A stretch of DNA of 64,000 nt from Archivesica marissinica (GCA_014843695.1 CM026386.1:91761389-91825388); one strand, 5' to 3'. Numbered from the stretch's first letter, positions 11,965 to 23,762 are shown. Notes: generated by a model from the sequence alone, not told the origin. Program-made: numbers and translations.

Positions 11965-13007
11965 TGTCGCAAACTCTCCTTTTTCTTCTCGTAATAATAT
12001 GTCTCGGTTGCTACGGCTCTTACCAGGGTCTATCCTATTGTAGACTCGCTGGAGTTGTCTAGGGGGTTTCTTCGTTATTATATGTATTAATGATAACTCA
12101 ACACAGTATTACATTTCTTCTATATAATATCTTGTTTAAATTGGCATCAGAAATATCCATATATATATAATCAGTGATCTATATATATATACATCGTATC
12201 ATTAAAAGCTTATTTAACAATCCATTTGTGTGAGCCGACTATGCGCTTACACAATATATTTAACATCCAATCTTTCTAATCCGTCATTACTCAATATCAC
12301 TATAATCTAATCACTGTTTCTGATTAGATTAACTTTTAATCACCTTCTGGTGGTTCGCCGAAACTCTGTTTCTTCTATGGCTGAACAATTTAATTATTCG
12401 ACAAATCTTTATAAGTTATATTTCTTATAATGTCCATAATATCTAAGTATCATAAATACAGTTTATATGTTCTATATACTAGATTGAGATCACGACCTTT
12501 CTCGCTCCTGGAGTTAGGCTCTAGTGTGTCTGATTTATGTTAATAAAATCCATTTCTTATATACATAATTGAATCAGTGTATATATGATATAACAATTCC
12601 TAAAACATCTGTTATTCCTAAACATCTGTTATGTTATCTAATATTACACCATCAAACCAGTTCGGTGCCTTTATATTACATAACTGGACACCTGCAACCA
12701 CGGCCTGTTATCTAATATTACACCATCAAACCAGTTCGGTGCCTTTGTATTACATAACTGGACACCTGCAACCACGGCCTTGATAAACTGAGATTAGGCC
12801 TAACATCTTAAGTCATTTCCCGCGCGAAGCGAGATTGATAATTTTAGGCGCGAAAATAATAGCAGACGATTATGCATAATACAAATATATATATATTACA
12901 TGGTAAACATTTGGCCATATATAGAAACAGTTTAATGTATTTATATAATACATTATTATTTATATATAACAATAATAAATATTTCGTGCAAATTGGGGTT
13001 TTGCACA
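11965..13007. mobile_element. solo-LTR-like element, copy 1 (1043 bp)
   Basis: Begins TGTCGCAAACTCTCC and ends TTTTGCACA. A divergent copy with the same ends is at 34491-35444. Shared internal landmarks include GTAGACTCGCTGGAG, GCGCGAAAATAATAGCAGAC and TGTATTTATATAATACATT. TG...CA ends with short flanking repeats fit a solo LTR. The flanks are ATGT microsatellite, so the target duplication is ambiguous here. No coding capacity is seen. The retrotransposon family is unknown. Confidence 0.6.
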
Positions 13008-13084
13008 ATGTATGTATGTTCCATTAATGTTAAACCCCTTGCGGAGAAGTATACATGTTTTCCTGGGCTAGCATAGACGACCTA

Positions 13085-13225
13085 AGTGGTTAACCAGTAC
13101 TAAGCGATGTGTGTGAGATACCTTGTTCAATTATACTACATACGTGGCCTGACCAAGTATCGAACCCGGGACCAATCGATCCCAAATCCGACGCTGGACC
13201 ACTGAGCGACGGACGCCACACTTCC
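13085..13225 (-). repeat. SINE family C copy
   Basis: The minus strand reads GGCGTCCGTCGCTCAGTGGT, then a Pro-like (TGG) anticodon arm, then GGGTTCGATACTTGG, then TTAGTACTGGTTAACC. This is a tRNA-derived head followed by a short body. Confidence 0.7.
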
Positions 13226-13227
13226 AC

Positions 13228-14124
13228 AGTTTACCTAAGTTGTTGGTGCGACTTTAACCCCAAATCTAAACAAACAAATTCTAGTACATGTTCTGTGTGG
13301 TTCTGTTACGGGCGTTCGCCTCCTGAATGCTATAAGTTGTGAATAGATAGTACTTTTCCAAAACAAAAAGATATTACAAAACATAAGAAAAACCAAAGGA
13401 AGTATGCAAGTGAAATACCCATGCACAAAAATGAAACGATGGCGGGAAAAAAATAATCCGTCCTTCTTTTGCCTAATATAGCAAGTTGTGATTTCCATGT
13501 GGCTCTGTTATATGTTTAAAATTCATTATTAGTGACATTTTGGGAGCATCAACACAAGATTGGCATTGATGTACAGAGATTGTATTCCTGCATGCCATAT
13601 GTTGTCATGTTGTTGTGATGTTAGACAGTATCGCAAGTAAACACAAAAACATATCGTTGAAAATTCATGACCCCTATTATTTTATAATTTATTTGGGAGA
13701 AGGTTTCTCTACGAGACAAGGTCCATCTTTTTTTCTTTTAAATGACACTGGCTGTATTGGAGTTTTGAAGATCGTTTTTTGTTTCTCGTGCTCTATAATA
13801 CTAATCTAAAATTGCGGGCTAACGACTGCCTCAAACATAATTACATTGTGAACAGCCGACTAGTTCATAGCTATTCGCAATGTCTCTCTGCAAACGAACG
13901 TGCTTTACGTACAAATACCAATGTCTGTGTCTCAATTAACATTTAAAATAAATTATGTTATTGTTTTAGACTCGGAAACGAGATTGCCAATTATAGTCGT
14001 CTGCTGCAGATATATTTGACACTATTAATGGTTGCCTTCAGTAATTATTAATTGTAAGGTACCATGTTGGATGGTGATTACTGCTGTTAGGACATATTCG
14101 TCTAGCATCTTACATTCCATTAAA
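13228..14124. other. non-coding spacer of inverted duplication
   Basis: AT-rich sequence with one degenerate repeat tail (GTTGGTGCGACTTTAACCCC at the start). No gene or splice-bounded exon is recognised. Confidence 0.6.
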
Positions 14125-15906
14125 AGTTATATAGGAACACGGTTCTATCTCAACACACGCGTATCATATACCACCAGAAGTTATATAGGAACACGGTTCT
14201 ATCTCAACACACGCGTATCATATTCCACCAGAAGTTATATAGGAACACGGTTCTATCTCAACACACGCGTATCATATTCCACCAGAAGTTATATAGGAAC
14301 ACGGTTCTATCTCAACACACGCGTATCATATTCCACCAGAAGTTATATAGGAACACGGTTCTATCTCAACACACGCGTATCATATTCCACCAGAAGTTAT
14401 ATAGGAACACGGTTCTATCTCAACACACGCGTATCATATTCCACCAGAAGTTATATAAGAACACGGTTCTATCTCAACACACGCGTATCATATTCCACCA
14501 GAAGTTATATAGGAACACGGTTCTATCTCAACACACGCGTATCATATTCCACCAGAAGTTATATAAGAACACGGTTCTATCTAAGCACACGCGTATCATA
14601 TTCCACCAGAAGTTATATAGGAACACGGTTCTATCTAAGCACACGCGTATCATATTCCACCAGAAGTTATATAAGAACACGGTTCTATCTAAGCACATGC
14701 GTATCATATTCCACCAGAAGTTATATAGGAACACGGTTCTATCTAAGCACACGCGTATCATATTCCACCAGAAGTTATATAGGAACACGGTTCTATCTCA
14801 ACACAAGCGTATCATATTCCACCAGAAGTTATATAAGAACACGGTTCTATCTAAGCACACGCGTATCATATTCCACCAGAAGTTATATAGGAACACGGTT
14901 CTATCTAAGCACACGCGTATCATATTCCACCAGAAGTTATATAAGAACACGGTTCTATCTAAGCACACGCGTATCATATTCCACCAGAAGTTATATAAGA
15001 ACACGGTTCTATCTCAACACAAGCGTATCATATTCCACCAGAAGTTATATAGGAACACGGTTCTATCTCAACACATGCATATCATATTCCACCAGAAGTT
15101 ATATAAGAACACGGTTCTATCTCAACACACGCGTATAATATTCCACCAGAAGTTATATAGGAACACGGTTCTATCTCAACACATGCGTATCATATTCCAC
15201 CAGAAGTTATATAAGAACACGGTTCTATCTAAGTACACGCGTATCATATTCCACCAGAAGTTATATAGGAACACGGTTCTATCTAAGCACACGCGTATCA
15301 TATTCCACCAGAAGTTATATAAGAACACGGTTCTATCTAAGCACATGCGTATCATATTCCACCAGAAGTTATATAGGAACACGGTTCTATCTAAGCACAC
15401 GCGTATCATATTCCACCAGAAGTTATATAAGAACACGGTTCTATCTCAACACAAGCATATCATATTCCACCAGAAGTTATATAAGAACATGGTTCTATCT
15501 AAGCACACGCGTATCATATTCCACCAGAAGTTATATAAGAACACGGTTCTATCTCAACACAAGCATATCATATTCCACCAGAAGCTATATAAGAACACGG
15601 TTCTATCTAAGCACACGCGTATCATATTCCACCAGAAGTTATATAAGAACACGGTTCTATCTAAGCACACACGTATCATATTCCACCAGAAGTTATATAG
15701 GAACACGGTTCTATCTCAACACACGCGTATCATATTCCACCAGAAGTTATATAAGAACACGGTTCTATCTAAGTACACGCGTATCATATTCCACCAGAAG
15801 CTATATAAGAACACGGTTCTATCTAAGCACACGCGTATCATATTCCACCAGAAGCTATATAGGTACACGGTTCTATCTAAGCACACGCGTATCATATTCA
15901 ACCAGA
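14125..15906. repeat. minisatellite, 54-bp unit, exactly 33 copies
   Basis: Each unit contains AGTTATATA(G/A)GAACACGG and ends CATATTCCACCAGA. All 33 units keep exactly 54 bp. Variation is at a few fixed sites (ATAGG/ATAAG, CTCAACACA/CTAAGCACA, CGCGT/TGCGT), and the variants recur in patterned runs. Because 54 is a multiple of three, long frames stay open on both strands. They are not treated as genes. Confidence 0.96.
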
Positions 15907-15926
15907 AGTAAATCTGAATGACCTTA

Positions 15927-16149
15927 GTTTAGTTTATACAAATTTAGTTTAGCTCGATTGCGAAACAAGTTCTAATAACTTAAATATATTAATCACTCTC
16001 GATACCTCATTCCTGATGGAATCCATCGCCAGGAGGGAGAGAGAAGAGGCATGTGGAATTTAAACTAAGGGTACAATCGTAACGGCTCCAGTGGGGCTCG
16101 AACTCCGGGCCTTTCGCACATGAAGCGAACGGGCTACCACTGAGCTAGC
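15927..16149 (-). repeat. SINE family A copy with target duplication
   Basis: A complete family A SINE on the minus strand, flanked by the direct repeat ATGACCTTA (15918-15926 and 16150-16158). The tRNA-like head is at the right end (AGCTCAGTGG; GAGTTCGAGCCCC). It inserted just beyond the 54-bp minisatellite. Confidence 0.85.
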
Positions 16150-16159
16150 ATGACCTTAA

Positions 16160-16637
16160 CGCTAAGTAGCTATGCGTTGTTATATAGTTATCTCATTCAC
16201 ATAGCATTACACTGGAACATGGTTCAAACGGTAATAAACTTTGAATAGACATATCGTTGACATGTTGTAAGTCGCTACTACTTGGGGACACCGATGTAAT
16301 TCCATTTGTTTGACGCGACTCTGGCATAGGCATCGACGGTAACTGTAATGGAGTTAGTGTCTGATGTAGAGGCCATCCTCCTACTCCGTGAACTTGTCTC
16401 AGATGATTACCTAGTCTCACTAACTGGGGTTTTACCGTACACGGGACATTGTTTCCTTGCTCCGCACATTATTGAACGACTATATACACGAAGCGATCAC
16501 CCTTATAACATATGCTTCCTTTGAATCATTTGGTATGATCCTCTCTGTTCCCTCGAAGTGGCCCTCGGTATGGCCCTCTGTATGGCCTTCGGTGTCGTCC
16601 TATAACCCACGGTGTGGCCCTCTGACCCTCTATGTTG
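16160..16637. other. spacer sequence without recognised gene
   Basis: Contains a small low-complexity run around 16555-16640 built on GGCCCTCGGTATGGCCCTCTG. No exon is supported. Confidence 0.5.
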
Positions 16638-16712
16638 CCCTATGTCTTATCGTAAATGAAACAAGCCTATTATTTTGGCTATTTGCAATGAGAATAATGC
16701 CAAAATTGCCCG

Positions 16713-16990
16713 GAAGTATAATTATCTATCTAACATGCGCACAACACTAATGGGTTCCCATCCTCAGTCTATAGAAACTGATAATTAATGTTTTATATTC
16801 TATTTCTGCTGTAGACGTTTCTGTCATTACGGAATTTTTGCAGTGTATTACGGAAGTATAATTATCAATCTAACATGCGCACAACACTAATGGGTTCCCA
16901 TCCTCAGTCTATAGAAACTGGTAATTTATGTTTTATATTCTATTTCTGCTGTAGACGTTTCTGTCGTTACGGAATGTTTACAGTGTAACA
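16713..16990. repeat. two-copy tandem duplication, about 140 bp
   Basis: Both copies carry GGGTTCCCATCCTCAGTC and TTCTGCTGTAGACGTTTC. A related duplication at 11340-11520 in the left arm shows that the tandem copy predates the inverted duplication. Confidence 0.75.
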
Positions 16991-17735
16991 CGCAGTAAAC
17001 ACATTTATAAAGTTGGTTCTATTTTAGAATACGATATTACATGTATCCCTACGCGGCATTAGAACAAAGCATGTATTGACTATTATAACATAATATATAT
17101 GATGTCAGACCTCCTATCCATCCTGGATCCTTCTACTTCCTGACATTTCAGCTTAGACTTAGATAGAGAAACATGCTATCTAAATATACTATCAAATAAC
17201 CATAATATGCAAATAAAAAAACACAGCCTTGTTTTATTGTGAAGCCGGTCCTAAGGCATGTGACAGATGGTGCATTTTGACAGAAAATTATACAGGGGAT
17301 GAGCAAATTGCACAGCTACAGTTGTTAGAAAATGTGTCGGTGCTTAATGTAGTGTTGACAGCTAAGGTCACATTACGACTCTCCAACTGTTATTCGTGGG
17401 GGAACACCTCGGCTTCCCAAATGAGCAGTATTTCGGACACGACCGGGCAGCCGGGTTAATCCTCCGACATTCGCAAGCCAGTTGGATAGTTGCACCATAT
17501 CAAGGTATTAGACACACCGTGATAATCGCAACGGTTAACGACATTCACCGCTAATACACAACTTGGTGATTCAAATTTATATTAGTTTAATTTGTTCAAC
17601 AAACTCTTACAACTTTTGCCTAACCACTCTCTCACTATTACTGACCCCACCGTTATGGGAAGATGAACAAGGCAGTTACTTTACGCGACATACCTAAGGA
17701 CACAACCATTGTGGTTCTTGTAAAACTCGAACTCT

Positions 17736-18030
17736 GGGCCTCCATGGCCGAGTGGTTAACGGCATTGATTTCAAATCACTTGCCACTCAACGATGCATGT
17801 TCGAATCGCACTGGGGTATTGAATTATTTAATGTGAAGAAGCTATCCAGCTGGTCTGGGGAAGGTCGGTGGTTCTACCCTAGTACCCACCCGTGCATTGA
17901 ATATATTCCGAAGTGCAACAACGTACCATGTCCGTTTCGGACACTGAGCGACGTCTTGGTAATAGTGACAAACCCAGCAGCTTTAATCAGTTCAAGCATG
18001 TCATACTTTCCCAGGTTCGTAACTCTCTGA
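17736..18030 (+). repeat. SINE with Leu/Ser-type tRNA-like head, right arm
   Basis: Starts GGGCCTCCATGGCCGAGTGG, with box-B-like TGTTCGAATCGC, followed by the shared body GAAGGTCGGTGGTTCTACC. Partner of 10279-10574. Confidence 0.6.
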
Positions 18031-18482
18031 CTGTTCTAGTCTATAGTCTCTAGTGCCCTATGTTATCGAAGAGATTAAGCTATATGATATATCTTCCCAG
18101 ACACTCAAGGTAACATGCGTGTACAAATCAGAGTCTCTTGGATAGGAAGGACTACCTATTCTAAGTCCCCATCCAATCAGTGTTCAAGTGTTATTTAAGG
18201 GCGTGATATAACCTCAATTGGTATTTCCAGACGTAGAAGGAAACACGATGTAAGACGCGCCCGCTGGATAAACAATTTAATACATATTGTTACGGAAGGG
18301 ACATATGGTATTCATCCACCAACAATAGCCGGAAAGTTGCCCTATGATCTAAGCTGTTGGTGCGACGTTAACTCGGCGGCATATTAATATGTTCAAAACT
18401 GTAACTTGTACTCACACCCACTCTCACCCACCACCATCTTGCTATCTAGTAATAGTTACAAGGGTACGTGTATACAAGTCTA

Positions 18483-18690
18483 TTAGTTTATACACAGTTA
18501 TGTTAGCTCGATTGCGAAACAAGTTGTTTCAACTTATATTAATCACTCTCGAGACCTCATTCCTGATGGAATCCATCGCCACGAGGGAGATAGAAGAGGC
18601 AATGTGTAATTTAAATGCCTTCCCTAAGTCGGGGCTCGAACTCCGGACCTTTCGCACATGAAGCGAACGTGCATCCTCTGCGCTATCACG
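18483..18690 (-). repeat. SINE family A copy
   Basis: Minus-strand family A SINE with tail GCTCGATTGCGAAACAAG (complement) and head GGGCTCGAACTCCGGACC (complement). Partner of 8846-9032. Confidence 0.85.
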
Positions 18691-19592
18691 ACGTCCACGA
18701 CTATACAAGTGTACCTCCTAGCTCTAGCATGAGAATGGGTTGGGTATAAACTCAAATACTATCAAAGCACCTAAGTGTTGCTGTCCTCAAAATCCATACA
18801 CTAATATTTACATCGCTATTGCATTTCCCTTCGATGAACATATCAGTGTCTAGTGAACTTCCTCCCAAATGATATGCAGCTGACATGCGCACACGAAGTC
18901 ACGCGCATGCGTATTCGCAATGTTGGACAGCATTACTGTTGATGTTAATGTCGGGTCTTACAGTTCACGCTGTTCCGAGTGTGATCTAATGTACAGTCCA
19001 GCACGCGGAAAGACATCGCAAATCTGGCCTAAAGGCATTTTAGACGCAAAGCGTGCTATTTCTTCACTTTATGTCATATCAAAGAGCAATTAATATAAAT
19101 ATAAATAATGAATCGCTGGTTTTCATTGGGGTGTTTAAAGTTAGCGAGCAAGGAGGCCAATAGAGGTGTGTTTAAGGCTAACTTTTAACATAAATATGTA
19201 GTTCGAATCCGAATAGAAACTAATAACTCCCGGTTCATTCCTTAGAACACTACAGCACATAGATATGATAAAATATAATACGGTATGATACGGTATCGTG
19301 ATATCTTATATTACTTCTTATCAGCTAATCTAATTTGTCATCCGAAACCTCCCGGGTGTATGGAAAACGTGTGGTAACAAAGCGGTTTCTGTAAGATATT
19401 TGACAGGCACAATTATAGACACCGGAGCACCAGGCATTGAAAAATTATTCCTACGATTCATAGCAATCTGGGAGTTGATCGAAGTGACAGTATAACTTGC
19501 AGCCAAATCATGTGAAATTCTACAATTCTGAACACAGAAGCAATGGTATCGATGGTACATAAGAAGGCAAGATAACACTAATTTTCACAGAC

Positions 19593-19663
19593 GGATCTGT
19601 AGTCCAGTGGTAACACGTTGGACTGGTAATCCAGGGATCGAAGGTTCGATCCCCAATCTGACC
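19593..19663 (+). repeat. tRNA-Thr-like sequence, right arm
   Basis: Reads GGATCTGTAGTCC, GTGGTAACACG, an anticodon arm with GGT, and GGTTCGATCCCC. The acceptor ends do not pair and the T stem has mismatches, so this is a pseudo-tRNA or SINE head. Partner of 6155-6225. Confidence 0.5.
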
Positions 19664-20234
19664 CTAATAAAAGTAACAGTCTTTTAGATGGGAATTTAAA
19701 CCGATGTCTACGTAAAAGAACCAGAGGAGACTCTGGAATGGGTCTCAGTCTGTATCATTGCACTATCCTCCAAAAATCTAAAACGACTAATCCCTTCAGG
19801 TGGCGTCCCTCATATGGGCAACCGGTAGCGACGATAAATAAACGTAAAACACACACACACACATTTTCTTTTATCACATGTCCTTGCTTGTAATCAGGAC
19901 AATACAGTCATCTCATATTGTCTTATATGTACACGTGTATAATAACACCTGGGGGTATTCTGATTGGTTGAGAGAATAATCCTTATAATTTGTAAATTAA
20001 ACTGTAATGTATGCATATTTCTAGGTGAATTGGAATATAACGTTAACGATAAGACAAATACGATTTAAAAGAAGTCTCGAGGCAATTATAAAGTTGTTTA
20101 AAACACAAATATAATGATATATTGCGTCGTGACGTCATGAAAATGTAGTGACGTCATGACAATTTACGCTGACACTTGGCACCCGATGATTTGCCCCGGA
20201 CCCGAAGGCGTTTAGTTTTAAACGGAGTTAACTC

Positions 20235-20420
20235 TCTTAATTTATACAAATTTATTTTAGCTCGATTGCGAAACAAGTTCTTTCAACTTATATAAATCAC
20301 TCTCGAGACCGCATTCCAGATGGAATCCATCGCCACGAGGGAGAAAACAGGCAACGTGGAATTTAAATGCTTTGTCTAAGGACACACTCGTAACGGCTCC
20401 AGCGGGGCTCGAACTTCGAG
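20235..20420 (-). repeat. SINE family A copy
   Basis: Minus-strand copy with GCTCGATTGCGAAACAAG and AGCGGGGCTCGAACTTCG. Partner of 5367-5555. Confidence 0.85.
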
Positions 20421-20884
20421 TACGAATTAAATTAAATGGTCACAGAAGTTTAATTCTAAATAATTATTTACTATGCAAACAATAGTAACACGCTTGCGCA
20501 GATGGAATGCGAACATTATTAATTGCAAGAGTATGAATCTTCGTATAAAACGTTAACAAAACATTTAATCGGTCTTCATTGTAAAATGCGGTGTTATCGC
20601 TATGTTTAAATCAAGTGCGCCTTCCTTTAAATTGGTTCTCTGCTTGGTATACGCGAAGGAAGTAGAGTATTGATTGAGAGCCTGAATCAAGCTTATAATG
20701 TTTGTTCAGTAGAGCTGGTTTCTGTTCTTGTTTTACAAGAAAGCCAACGAGTTTTATATTAATATTACTCGCCTAATTATAAACATTTTGGTGTGAGCGG
20801 ATTTTGCAAAAGTATACAATACTGATGCAAATTCAATATCTTGTTAGAAAGCTGGAACACATTGCCTCTTCCCCTCGTCCATAA

Positions 20885-21020
20885 TGTGTGGCGTCCTTGG
20901 TCCAATGGTAGAGCGTCGGGTTTGGAATAGAACGGTCTGGGTTCGATACTCAGTCAGACCACGTATGTAGTGTCATTGAGCAAGGCGTCTCACATGCATT
21001 GTTTAGTACTGGTTAGCCGC
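20885..21020 (+). repeat. SINE family C copy
   Basis: Reads GGCGTCCTTGGTCCAATGG, GGGTTCGATACTCAGTC and TAGTACTGGTTAGCC. This is the full version of the family. The left-arm partner has a deletion. Confidence 0.7.
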
Positions 21021-21140
21021 TATTAATGGTGCGTACATACATGATGATGGAGTCAATTAGGACAAAAATGTATCATTTTGACATTAATATGTCATTAATT
21101 CAGTCCATGACCCTAAAGAGAGTATATACTTGAAAGTTCG

Positions 21141-21371
21141 TTTAGTTTATACACATTTATTTTAGCTCGATTGCAAGTTATTTCAATTGATATAAATCAC
21201 TCTCAAGACCTCATTCCTGATGGAATCCATCGCCACGAGGGAGAGAGAAGAGGCAACGTGGAATTTTAAATGCCTTGCCTAAGGGCACAATCGATTACGG
21301 CTCCAGTGGGGCTCGAACTCCGGACCTTTCGCACCTGAAGCGAACGCGCATCCACTGCGCTATCACGACTA
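21141..21371 (-). repeat. SINE family A copy at outer arm edge
   Basis: A complete SINE with head complement CCGGACCTTTCGCACCTGAA and tail complement AGCTCGATTGCAAG. The inverted duplication ends inside it, at about 21315. Confidence 0.85.
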
Positions 21372-21419
21372 AAGTTCGTTTGATGTCTGATATATACCTA
21401 TTTTATAATTATTTAAGAA

Positions 21420-21715
21420 CCCAAAATGGCTGTCGCGCATGCGCAGTCCAAGACCCCAAAGATACATTAAATTGCTTTCTTTTGATGAAGACTTATTATG
21501 TTAATGACCTGTAATGTATCATCCGACGATGATGAATGATGTCGTTCCAAAATGGCCGTCGCGCATGCGCAGTCCATGACCCCAAAGAGACATTAAATTG
21601 CTTTCTTTTGATGAACACTTATTATGTTAATGACCTGTCAACTGTTATCCGATGATGAATGATCTCGTTCCAAAATGGCAGCCGCGCATGCACAGTCCAT
21701 GACCCCAAAGAGACG
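21420..21715. repeat. tandem duplication, about 120 bp, 2.5 copies
   Basis: Copies share GCGCATGCGCAGTCCA, ATTAAATTGCTTTCTTTTGA and TTATGTTAATGACCTGT. No coding role is seen. Confidence 0.8.
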
Positions 21716-21729
21716 TATATACTACTCAT

Positions 21730-21885
21730 GGTGGTCGCCATATCGGACATATGGGTTTTCTCCGGGTACGCCGGTTTCCTCCCACACGAATGACCACATT
21801 TACGCATTCATCTGCGCCAACGAGAGCGACTTATATAAGTTGTTTCAGCTTGTTTCGCAATCGTTTTAAAATAAATAAAGTTTAA
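21730..21885 (+). repeat. SINE family B copy
   Basis: Contains GGGTTTTCTCCGGGTACGCC, then CCAACGAGAGCGACTTATAT, then the tail CTTGTTTCGCAATCG. Its body differs from family A but its 3' tail is shared. The GGGTTTTCTCCGGG core resembles a domain conserved in many invertebrate SINEs; this comparison is from memory. Confidence 0.7.
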
Positions 21886-22074
21886 AGGTCTTAACGAATG
21901 TAGGTGTTTACGAATTTTGTATCGGTTATTCAAATATGGCAATACGATTAGCAAGGCTTGACTAGAGTTGGGCACATTCACACTACGACAAGAGAACCAT
22001 ATCACAATTGATGTCTAATATATCGTTTTTAGCTCGAATGTTAATACCAGTAGGATGTTCCATCAATTGACCAA

Positions 22075-22262
22075 TTTTATTAGTATATACACATTTATTT
22101 GAGCTCGATTGCAGAACAAGTTCTTGCACATTATATTAATCACTCTCGAGACCTCATTCCTGATGGAATCCATCGCAATGAGGGAGGGAGAAGACGCATG
22201 TGACATTAACATGCATTGCCTAAGCGCACGATCGTAATTGTTCCAGCGGGGCTCGAACTTCG
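22075..22262 (-). repeat. SINE family A copy
   Basis: Minus-strand copy with complement landmarks GAGCTCGATTGCAGAACAAG and AGCGGGGCTCGAACTTCG. Confidence 0.8.
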
Positions 22263-22570
22263 TATCTTGTAAGTCAGGATAAAGCATAAACCCGAATATT
22301 TTATATAGAAATTGGAAAATCCCACACACGCAAGCTTTATAAATATATATAAGTGCATAAATACTGATAATTAGCAATAAAAATAAAACGATTGTCTTCC
22401 ACTCCTGATGTACCTTTCTGCGTATGCTATAACTATAATATATTACGGCTGTCAATTATGTTAGGACACTGACAAATCATACTTGTTTTGAGTTAGATAG
22501 ATATCGACACTGATTTTCTCAACTAGCGTTACCATAAAGCTTGCTTAGATCTCGTTACTAACTATATGTG

Positions 22571-22840
22571 AATGTTGTGTGATAAAATGTCGCTACACAC
22601 CGTCCTAGATGTTTTACGATACACGCACACTCGTCCTTATACACTCGTATGGTTGTATAGCCCGTTGAGTTATTATATGAGCGAGTATGGGACTTCATGC
22701 CTATTGTGATAAAATGTCGTTACACACCGTCCAAGATGTTTTAAGACACATGCACACTCGTCCTGATACACTCGTATGGTTGTATAGCGCGTTGAGTTAT
22801 TTATTAGATGAGCGAGTATGGGCCTTCATGCCCCTCTTTG
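22571..22840. repeat. two-copy tandem duplication, about 135 bp
   Basis: Both copies contain GTGATAAAATGTCG and ACACTCGTATGGTTGTATAG. It lies just upstream of the first Ig exon. A signal-peptide exon for that gene was not found here. Confidence 0.75.
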
Positions 22841-22959
22841 CTTATAATCCTGCTCATGGAGTTATATTTTGTAGTCCACTTTGCACTTGGTTTTAATTAT
22901 CAAGATCCTCATGTCTTCCAAATACCTTGCTAGAACCTCGTATATGTATTCTCTTTCAG

Positions 22960-23301
22960 CTGCTACTCTGAATAGCTTCAGTCTGGAACCTGGAAATGTA
23001 GCAGAGAAAAAAAGTGAAATCAGGATGATATGTAGTGTTACCATTTCATCCAGTGATAGCTTGTTAACCCTAGAGGTGTACAAGGGTGCAGTGACAGATG
23101 ATGGGAGGATTGCATCATGCAATATTTATACTGGTGGTGGCTCATGTATCCCTGAGACAGATATCACAACAAGATATACTGTGACATACGCTCAACAATC
23201 ATTGGTGGTTACTCTCTCAAACCTGGACATATCAGACAGAGGCAATTGGTACTGTGGTTTCAATGGACAAACCAAAACCCAATATGTGCTGCCAGTATAT
23301 T
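22960..23301 (+). CDS. Ig-superfamily receptor, Ig-domain exon 1
   Basis: A single exon encoding one complete V-like immunoglobulin domain of about 114 residues. The acceptor is tattctctttcag and the donor is gtaagt. Both borders are phase 1, the usual symmetric phase of Ig-domain exons. The B-strand cysteine is in RMICSV and the F-strand cysteine is in DRGNWYCGFNG, with the preceding LSNLDISDRG matching the E-F loop. Two further cysteines (ASCNIY, GGSC) may form an extra disulfide. It is the most upstream recognised exon of a plus-strand receptor gene that ends at 43717. No signal-peptide exon was recognised before it, so the true 5' end is unknown. As an extracellular domain it would bind ligand or a partner cell; the ligand cannot be inferred. 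Confidence 0.88.
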
Positions 23302-23433
23302 GTAAGTATTCTAACTCTTCTTGAACGCATTTTTAATTTTAGAATATTTGTCCGATACCCTGAAAACCCATGGGAGAACATTGTCGAAAGGTATTCAATT
23401 AATATTGTGTATGCTTAAATCATTCCGTTTCAG

Positions 23434-23531
23434 TTCAGATGTCTCCAGCAAGATGATTTGTCACAGGTTATTATACTCCAACGGTTTATGGCAATGGAGA
23501 CATCACGAGTTACTCATGCCCGTCCGCACAC
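23434..23531 (+). pseudogene. possible decayed exon of the Ig receptor
   Basis: The acceptor tcattccgtttcag and donor gtatgt are good. In the phase-1 frame expected of this gene it starts VQMSPAR, but a TGA follows. The rest (GNGDITSYSCPSAH) looks like an Ig B strand with its cysteine. It is read as the first half of an Ig domain that has decayed. A functional exon in another frame cannot be excluded. Confidence 0.35.
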
Positions 23532-23575
23532 GTATGTGATATATTGTATATATGTTTATACAGAAGCCTGGTGCC

Positions 23576-23720
23576 TGGACAAATGTTTGCGGGTTCAAAA
23601 CCACAAATCTAAATAACATTTTTTATTTTTGGTTTTTGGTTTTAAGAACACTATGATACACTATTGGCTTGGTTCTATACATACAAAAGTTCTTACGCCA
23701 TTCCAAGCACGTTTTAAAAC
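23576..23720 (+). repeat. partial copy of the 23763 MITE
   Basis: Shares GGACAAATGTTTGCGGGTTC, ACACTATGATACACTATTG and TTACGCCATTCCAAGCA with the complete element downstream. Confidence 0.7.
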
Positions 23721-23762
23721 AACACCCCGTTACTATCAAGGCTATACACAGAAACTTGGGTT

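Larger units (their letters stand above)
16638..21315 (-). repeat. right arm of giant inverted duplication
   Basis: Reverse complement of 4495-11592 without that arm's three insertions. It keeps the pre-insertion states: the uninterrupted CCCGGGAG site (about 19349), the uninterrupted cgttcgcttcatg site (about 18660) and a single 50-bp minisatellite unit (about 18430-18480). Near the spacer both arms share a roughly 140-bp tandem duplication, here at 16713-16990. The arm ends in a family A SINE. Confidence 0.93.

Noticed and set aside
14032..15911. Open frames of 368 and 404 codons with an 18-residue repeat
   Set aside because: They come from a 54-bp minisatellite whose period is a multiple of three. 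Frames are open on both strands and in several registers, with no start context, domain or splice structure.
19593..19663. Functional tRNA-Thr gene
   Set aside because: The anticodon arm looks good, but acceptor ends do not pair and the T stem has mismatches. It is also embedded in a repeat-rich duplicated arm. Kept as tRNA-like only.
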